Origin: Ga0077560 sp046330435
GTDB lineage: Bacteria; Actinomycetota; Thermoleophilia; Miltoncostaeales; Miltoncostaeaceae
DNA: 64,000 nucleotides
NCBI GenBank assembly: GCA_046330435.1
Contig: JAXLST010000005.1
Coordinates: 186,001-250,000 of the forward strand
Direction: 5' to 3'
In this document: positions 59,131 through 64,000 of the stretch, piece after piece
Position numbering within the stretch: the first letter of the stretch is position 1
Layout of the letters: each line of letters starts with the position of its first letter
The notes under the pieces: model-generated
Seen by the model: the letters and a program-made list of their open reading frames with translations, nothing else
Databases searched by the model: none
What the model was told of the DNA's origin: nothing
Made by a program: the position numbers and the translations under genes

Positions 59131-60423
59131 TCAATCCATGAGGTACCGGGCCTTCAGCGCCCGGTCCGGGCCGTGCACCTCCGGAGCGCCCGGCCCGCGG
59201 CTCACCAGCGGCGCCGGGGGCGGCGGCGCGGCGATCGCGGCGCGCGGCCAGCACATGGCGACCAGCACGATGAGGATGGCGTTCCGGACGGCGAGGATCC
59301 AGATGGGCGCATCGTTGAGGGCCACCAGGTCGAAGTAACGGTCCGGGAAGTACAGCTGGGTGGCCACCAGCGCCGCGACGCCCGTGGCGGCGGCTCCCCA
59401 CCCGTACCGGCCCGCCACCAGGAACGTGGCGGGCAGGAGCCACACCATGAACTGCGGGGACAGGACCTTCCCGGTCGCAAGCAGCGCCGCGATGGTGGCG
59501 GCCGCCCCGGCGACGACGAGCCGTGCGTCCGGGCCCCGGCGGGCGCGGCGCAGCCCGGAGGCGGTGGCGAACGCGATGGCGCCCACCAGGGCCACCATCG
59601 CGGCGGTGCCGAACGCGGCGATCACGGCGGGCCCGTGCTCGGGCAGCCCCTGGCTGCCGAACGACGAGCCGATCTGCACGGGGACGCCCGCCAGCACGTG
59701 CAGCAGCAGCATGTAGGTGGACGCCATGGACTCGATCTGCGGGGGACGGTCCAGGTGGTACCCGACGATGTTCCAGGTGCCGGCGGGGTTGGCGATGAAG
59801 AACGGGGCGACGATCGCCGCCGCCATGCCGGCGGAGGCGGCCGCCCCGCGCAGCGCCGCCGGGCGCCCCGCCCGGTGCGCCTGCCACACCACCAGCAGCG
59901 GGATGAGCAGCAGCGGCACCAGCTTGAGCAGGATGCCGACGGTCATGAGCGACCACATGAGCCGCCACCGCTCGGTGACCGCGGCGAACAGCATCCAGGC
60001 CAGCGTGGCCGCCAGGGCGAGGTCGAACCGGGTGGACAGGACGTTGCCCAGCAGCAGGGGGGCGCACGCCACCAGCGCGATCGCCGCCGCCTGCCGCCCC
60101 CGGGAGAGCCCGAGCTCCTGGGCGGTCGCGGCGACGCCGGCCGCGGTGAGGCACATGCACAGCGCCATGAGCGCCGTGAAGGAGTGCTCGTAGGTGAACG
60201 GCATGTGGTCCGCGAGCCAGAAGATCGCGGTGGCGAGCGGGGGGTACTCGACGTCGAAGTCCCGGTACGGGACCTGCCCCGAGGCCATCGCGCCCGCGAT
60301 GCGCTGGTAGACCGGGATGTCGGTGATCCCGGGGTCCGCCCAGGGGGAGAACCAGGTGAACGGGCCGGCCCAGACCGCGAACGCCGCGACGGCCGCGAGC
60401 ACGGGTGCGAGGGCCCGGTTCAC
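59131..60423 (-). CDS. polytopic GT87-like glycosyltransferase
   Basis: A 430-residue membrane protein with about ten hydrophobic segments. The luminal loop after the first helix has DIPVYQRIAGAMASGQVPYR followed by DFDVEYPPLATAIFWLAD. This DxxxY and Asp/Glu-containing loop is the active-site type of GT-C/GT87 polyprenyl-phosphate sugar transferases. TRFDLALAATLAW and LLKLVPLLLIPLLVV are also typical. It overlaps the preceding gene by 4 bases and ends an apparent operon gtrA, membrane transferase, this gene. Confidence 0.8.
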   Translation of the reverse strand: MNRALAPVLAAVAAFAVWAGPFTWFSPWADPGITDIPVYQRIAGAMASGQVPYRDFDVEYPPLATAIFWLADHMPFTYEHSFTALMALCMCLTAAGVAATAQELGLSRGRQAAAIALVACAPLLLGNVLSTRFDLALAATLAWMLFAAVTERWRLMWSLMTVGILLKLVPLLLIPLLVVWQAHRAGRPAALRGAAASAGMAAAIVAPFFIANPAGTWNIVGYHLDRPPQIESMASTYMLLLHVLAGVPVQIGSSFGSQGLPEHGPAVIAAFGTAAMVALVGAIAFATASGLRRARRGPDARLVVAGAAATIAALLATGKVLSPQFMVWLLPATFLVAGRYGWGAAATGVAALVATQLYFPDRYFDLVALNDAPIWILAVRNAILIVLVAMCWPRAAIAAPPPPAPLVSRGPGAPEVHGPDRALKARYLMD

Positions 60424-62273
60424 ACGCCTCCCGCCACCGGGGCGGCCGGGTAGGGAAGCTCGTGCCGGCGCCGCGGCGGCGCGTCGGGCTCCGAGGCAGG
60501 GGTGCGCAGGCGGGCCGAGGGAGCGGGCCACCGCGGGACCAGGGCCACCAGCACGAACGGCAGGAACCACGGGATGTACAGGTAGAACCAGTGGGTGAGG
60601 GTGAGCTGCGTGCCGATCATCAGCAGGCCCGACAGGGCGGTGAGCGACAGCAGGTCGAGGCGCCGCGGCCAGCGCAGCATCGACACCGCCAGCACGGCGA
60701 ACAGAGCCGTGAGCCCGAGCTGCACCACGTGGAGCCCGGGGTACTGCCCCCAGATCGAGAACGGGGACTCGCGGTCCAGCTGGTAGCCGATGGTGCGCGA
60801 CCAGAACTTGGTCACCCCGTCGGCCCCGTCCAGCAGCAGCACCCAGCCGGTGAGCGCCGCGGCGATGCCGAGCCCGCCGATGTAGCGGACGGCGCCGCGC
60901 CGGCCGCCGCCGCGCGCGAACGGATGTCGCAGCCACAGGGGCAGCAGGATCGCCGCGCCGAACTTCGCGGCCACCGCGAGGCCCACCGACGCGCCCCGCA
61001 GCACCGGCTTGGCGGCGAAGAACAGGCCCCAGATGAGCATCGCCGGGACCAGGGAGTCGTTGCTGTTGCTCTCCAGGGCGTACGCGGTGAACGGGAACGC
61101 CGCCCACGCCAGCGCCAGGGCGGCGCCGAGCCGGATGCCGCCGAGGCGCCAGCCGAGCATGAGCATGCCGGCGACGCACAGCAGGTCGAACGTGGTGGCC
61201 GCGCCGTGGGCCGCGGGGAGGGCGTCCCACCGGCCCGTCCACGGCTGGGCGAGCTCGAACGGCACGTACGCCATGTACGTGAGCGGCCCGTAGGTGTCGC
61301 AGTTCCCGCAGTCGCTGGGGAAGGTGCCGTACGGCGTCATGCCGTGCGAGATGCGGTCGGCGCCGATCACCCCGGCGTAGCCGACGTCGATGACGTTGGA
61401 GTTGAAGGCGTTGAGGCCGTACCGCAGCGCCAGGGCGAGGGCGAGGGCGGTCACCAGGACCCACGTGGGCGACCACCCCGTGAAGGCGGGGCGGCGCGGC
61501 GCGGGGCGCGGCGACACCGGCTCCAGCGGCGCCTCGCGCGGCGGGCGTCCCCGTGTGTAGCCCACCCAGGCCAGGCGCAGCGCCAGGTACGCCATGGGCG
61601 GGTAGGCGAGCGGCACCGAGGTGAAGATCTCGCCGCGGTTGAACCAGATGAGCGAGAACCCGAACGACAGGAGCACCAGCAGGTCCAGGGTGCGCCAGCT
61701 CACCAGCCGCCGGATCGAGATCAGCGGGATGAGGAACAGGGCCGACAGCGTCAGCCAGATCGACGGCCGGTTGACCGCGCGGCCGAACGAGCCCTCGTAC
61801 CCCCGGGCCATCATCCACGCGACCTGCGGCCCGGTGCGCACCTCGCGGATCTCACCGGTCTGGTCGGTGATGAAGACCTGGGCCTCGGTGACCTCCTTGC
61901 CGTCCTTCCCCTTGGCGACGTACCAGACGGTGTGCTCGTCCTTCGCCTTGTCGTAGGACGGGGTGGTGCGGGTGACCGGGTGGTCGGCGATCCAGTCGTT
62001 CACCTTCGACGACCCGGCGGCGATCTCCAGGACCTCGTTGTCGGTGAGCGACCGGCTGTTCGCGACGGGGTTCACGGCCCGCCCGGCCTCCTCCTGGAGG
62101 CGCTTGGCGTCGGTCGCGAACGCGTCGAGGAGCTGCTGGACGTCGTCGGACGCCTCGGCGGGGGTTGTGGGCGGCGCCCCGGCGCCGGTCTTCTGGGCGA
62201 CGGCAGGGGAGCACAGGGCGATCAGCAGGATCGCCAGGGCCGCCAGGAACCGGCGTGTTACCGGAAGGCCCAG
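60420..62273 (-). CDS. membrane glycosyltransferase with N-terminal exported domain
   Basis: A protein of about 617 residues. An N-terminal signal-like segment (FLAALAILLIALCSPAVAQ) is followed by an outer domain (about 30-150) with LTDNEVLEIAAGSSKVNDWI and AQVFITDQTGEIREVRTGPQ, PepSY-like in pattern. Ten or more membrane helices follow, with the GT-C-like loop FNSNVIDVGYAGVIGADRIS, then HGMTPYGTFPSDCGNCDTYG. Paired cysteines in DCGNCDTYG are unusual. No ATG, GTG or TTG occurs near the expected start: the frame passes through the end of gtrA, and CTG 62273 is the best nearby codon. The exact start is uncertain. Confidence 0.72.
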   Translation of the reverse strand: MGLPVTRRFLAALAILLIALCSPAVAQKTGAGAPPTTPAEASDDVQQLLDAFATDAKRLQEEAGRAVNPVANSRSLTDNEVLEIAAGSSKVNDWIADHPVTRTTPSYDKAKDEHTVWYVAKGKDGKEVTEAQVFITDQTGEIREVRTGPQVAWMMARGYEGSFGRAVNRPSIWLTLSALFLIPLISIRRLVSWRTLDLLVLLSFGFSLIWFNRGEIFTSVPLAYPPMAYLALRLAWVGYTRGRPPREAPLEPVSPRPAPRRPAFTGWSPTWVLVTALALALALRYGLNAFNSNVIDVGYAGVIGADRISHGMTPYGTFPSDCGNCDTYGPLTYMAYVPFELAQPWTGRWDALPAAHGAATTFDLLCVAGMLMLGWRLGGIRLGAALALAWAAFPFTAYALESNSNDSLVPAMLIWGLFFAAKPVLRGASVGLAVAAKFGAAILLPLWLRHPFARGGGRRGAVRYIGGLGIAAALTGWVLLLDGADGVTKFWSRTIGYQLDRESPFSIWGQYPGLHVVQLGLTALFAVLAVSMLRWPRRLDLLSLTALSGLLMIGTQLTLTHWFYLYIPWFLPFVLVALVPRWPAPSARLRTPASEPDAPPRRRHELPYPAAPVAGGV

Positions 62274-62722
62274 CGCCGGTTGAGCAGGAACGCGACCGGC
62301 GTCACCAGCAGGATCGCGACGGCCTGGGCGGGCAGTTCCGGGATCCCCGCGACCACCAGCCCGTGCAGCAGCGCCAGGTTGATGCCCAGCGCCACGAGGC
62401 TCACGGCGAGGTAGCGGAGGCCCTGCGAGGCCGCCGACCGTCCGCCGCCGCGGAAGGTCCAGTGGCGGTTGAGGGCGAAGTTGTTCAGCCACGCGACGCA
62501 GAACGCCCCGATGGCCGACTCGATGTAGTGGAGGCCGATGCCGTTCAGCAGGGCCACGTACACGATCAGGTTCACCACGTACCCGGACGCGCCGACCACG
62601 CAGAACCGCACCAGCTGCGCCCAGTCGGAGGCGCTGGCTTGATTGATCCGTGGGACGCGGAGGACACGCCGCACCCTCAGGGCGCGCCGTCCGGAGGTCC
62701 GGGGCACTTGGCCGGTGGCCAT
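62258..62722 (-). CDS. GtrA-family membrane protein
   Basis: A 154-residue protein with four helices: LVRFCVVGASGYVVNLIVYV opens the conserved domain, then SAIGAFCVAWLNNFALNRHW TF-type motif, LAVSLVALGINLALLHGLVV and VAILLVTPVAFLLNRRWAF. The family helps translocate undecaprenyl-linked sugars or anchors flippase-like steps. The first 35 residues are basic and unlike the family; an internal start is possible. First gene of the three-gene envelope glycan operon. Confidence 0.85.
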   Translation of the reverse strand: MATGQVPRTSGRRALRVRRVLRVPRINQASASDWAQLVRFCVVGASGYVVNLIVYVALLNGIGLHYIESAIGAFCVAWLNNFALNRHWTFRGGGRSAASQGLRYLAVSLVALGINLALLHGLVVAGIPELPAQAVAILLVTPVAFLLNRRWAFR

Positions 62723-62829
62723 GACCGTGCAAAGTTACCAGCCGACCCGCTCCAGACGCTGCGGCGCCGGGTCGCCCGTCGCGGGTGGCGCGGGCGGCGC
62801 ACCGCCCGATGACCGAGAATGAGCCCAGC

Positions 62830-64000
62830 ATGGAGCCTGTGAAGGGAGCCACCACGGCCGACCGCCTCGCCCCGCGCGACCCCGCGCGCTACGACCGACG
62901 CTTCGCCGCCCGCGCGGCGGGCATCAAGTCGTCGGCGATGCGCGACCTCATGTCGCTCACCGAGCGGCCGGAGATCATCACGCTGGCCGGCGGCCTGCCG
63001 GACACCGACTCGTTCCCCGCCGAGGTGTTCGACGAGGTCTGGCAGGCGATCGCGCGCGACCACCGTGCCTCGGCGCTGCAGTACGGCCCCACCGAGGGCC
63101 TGCTGGAGCTGCGGGAGATGATCTGCGGGATCATGGCCGAGGGCGGCGCCGAGGCGCAGCCCGACGGGATCATCGTGACGGCCGGCGGCCAGCAGGCCAT
63201 CGACCTGTCGGTGCGGACGTTCGTGGACCCGGGCGACGTGGTCCTCGCGGAGGGCCCCACCTACCCCGGCGCGGTGCCGAGCTTCTCCACGTACGAGGCC
63301 CGGGTGGTGCACGTGCCGCTGGACGACGACGGCATGCGCGTGGACCTGCTGGAGGAGCGCATCGAGGAGCTGGCCGCGGAGGACATCCGGCCCAAGCTCA
63401 TCTACACGATCCCCAACTTCCACAACCCCGGCGGCGTGACGATGTCGCTGGAGCGGCGCCGGCGCCTGGTGCAGATCGCCCACGAGCGGGAGATCCTCAT
63501 CGTCGAGGACAACCCGTACGGGCAGATCCGCTTCGAGGGCGAGCCGCTGCCGACGCTGTGGGAGCTGGACGGCGGGGCCGGGTGGGTCATCCACCTGTCC
63601 ACGTTCTCGAAGATCCTCGCCCCGGGCCTGCGCGTGGGCTGGGCGGCCGCGCCCGCGCCGGTGCTGCGCAAGATGAACCTGGGCAAGCAGGCCGCCGACC
63701 TCGGCACCGGCACGCTCAACCAGCGGTTCATCGTCGAGTACCTGCGGCGCTTCGACTGGCGCGAGCACGTGACCCGGCTCAACGGCATCTACCGCTCCCG
63801 CCGCGACGCGATGCTGCGCGCGCTGGAGGAGGAGTTCCCGGCCGACGCACACTGGACCAGGCCGCAGGGCGGGCTGTTCGTGTGGGCGACGCTGCCCAGC
63901 TACATCGACACCACCGAGCTGCTGGCGCGCGCGATCGAGCGCCACCAGGTGGCGTTCGTGCCGGGTCGCGGGGCGTTCCTGGACGGCCGCGGCCGGAACA
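62830..64000 (+). CDS. PLP-dependent aminotransferase (class I, LysN/MocR-like), 3' truncated by window
   Basis: The first 390 codons of an aminotransferase that runs off the right edge, with no stop in the window. ITLAGGLPDTDSFPAEVFDE (50-69) is the type-I fold N-terminal motif, with ALQYGPTEGLLELREMI (82-98), IVTAGGQQAIDLSVRTF, IPNFHNPGGVTMSLERRRRL, VEDNPYGQIRF (225-235, PLP Asp227 and Tyr230) and Lys261 in HLSTFSKILAPGLRVGWA. This is the 2-aminoadipate/valine-pyruvate aminotransferase-like group. The substrate cannot be decided. ATG 62830 is the first start of the frame in range. Confidence 0.9.
   Translation, partial: MEPVKGATTADRLAPRDPARYDRRFAARAAGIKSSAMRDLMSLTERPEIITLAGGLPDTDSFPAEVFDEVWQAIARDHRASALQYGPTEGLLELREMICGIMAEGGAEAQPDGIIVTAGGQQAIDLSVRTFVDPGDVVLAEGPTYPGAVPSFSTYEARVVHVPLDDDGMRVDLLEERIEELAAEDIRPKLIYTIPNFHNPGGVTMSLERRRRLVQIAHEREILIVEDNPYGQIRFEGEPLPTLWELDGGAGWVIHLSTFSKILAPGLRVGWAAAPAPVLRKMNLGKQAADLGTGTLNQRFIVEYLRRFDWREHVTRLNGIYRSRRDAMLRALEEEFPADAHWTRPQGGLFVWATLPSYIDTTELLARAIERHQVAFVPGRGAFLDGRGRN

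Overview
The window is GC-rich (most stretches above 70%), gene-dense chromosomal DNA with many GTG starts and 4-base start/stop overlaps. The gene set suggests a Gram-positive-type actinobacterial lineage, most like class Thermoleophilia. The pointers are a Bacillus-like qcrABC complex with a split cytochrome b, menaquinone made by the futalosine route (mqnA, mqnC, UbiD/UbiX-type decarboxylase), a mycobacterial-type dcd/dut, a glucosyl-3-phosphoglycerate synthase and a BTAD-type regulator. The taxonomic placement is inference from gene content.

Layout. Positions 1-5000: glucosylglycerate genes (gpgS plus HAD phosphatase) divergent from a dTDP-rhamnose operon (rmlA-rmlD-rmlB). 5.2-8.8 kb: two exported proteins, one with a SpoIVB-type S55 peptidase domain. 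8.8-11.8 kb: UDP-sugar dehydrogenase, oxidoreductase and acyltransferase of WbpA/B/D type, with a WbpI-like 2-epimerase at 16.2-17.3 kb; together they suggest a diacetamido-uronic acid sugar for a surface glycan. 12.6-15.9 kb: a large MalT-like ATPase/BTAD regulator broken by a +1 frameshift. 17.3-22.8 kb: YmdB-like phosphoesterase, M23-like membrane protein, AI-2E family transporter, ABC exporter and aat. 22.8-28.9 kb: an unusual regulator, then hemB, a fused siroheme-decarboxylase-like Lrp protein, hemL, a small prenyl-synthase-like protein and ubiD in one overlapping operon. 31-33.3 kb: qcrABC. 34.4-39.3 kb: the menaquinone operon ubiX-menG-hepS-orf-mqnA-mqnC. 39.3-46.1 kb: rhodanese, lipA, dcd, tatA, an amidohydrolase and a TPR protein.

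At 46.2-48.75 kb a tRNA-Lys(CTT) gene is followed by a 2.46 kb segment of lower GC bounded by an 80-base direct repeat of the tRNA 3' end and its terminator. This looks like a minimal tRNA-integrated element. It carries a BldC/excisionase-like gene, a membrane coiled-coil protein and a coupled three-gene operon of unknown function, but no integrase. It is the best candidate here for an undescribed system.

The remainder (48.8-64 kb) holds tatC, a ferritin-like exported protein, a Tat/lipoprotein intradiol dioxygenase, a TSUP permease, an SF2 helicase, a yceI/FMN-reductase pair divergent from marR, class I aldolase fbaB, two polytopic GT87-like glycosyltransferases with a GtrA protein, and an aminotransferase cut by the window end.

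Two themes recur. First, respiration: quinone, haem, bc complex and lipoate genes are grouped. Second, several active enzymes sit beside small degenerate relatives (prenyl-synthase-like, MqnC-barrel-like, nucleotidyltransferase-like) that may be accessory or regulatory proteins.
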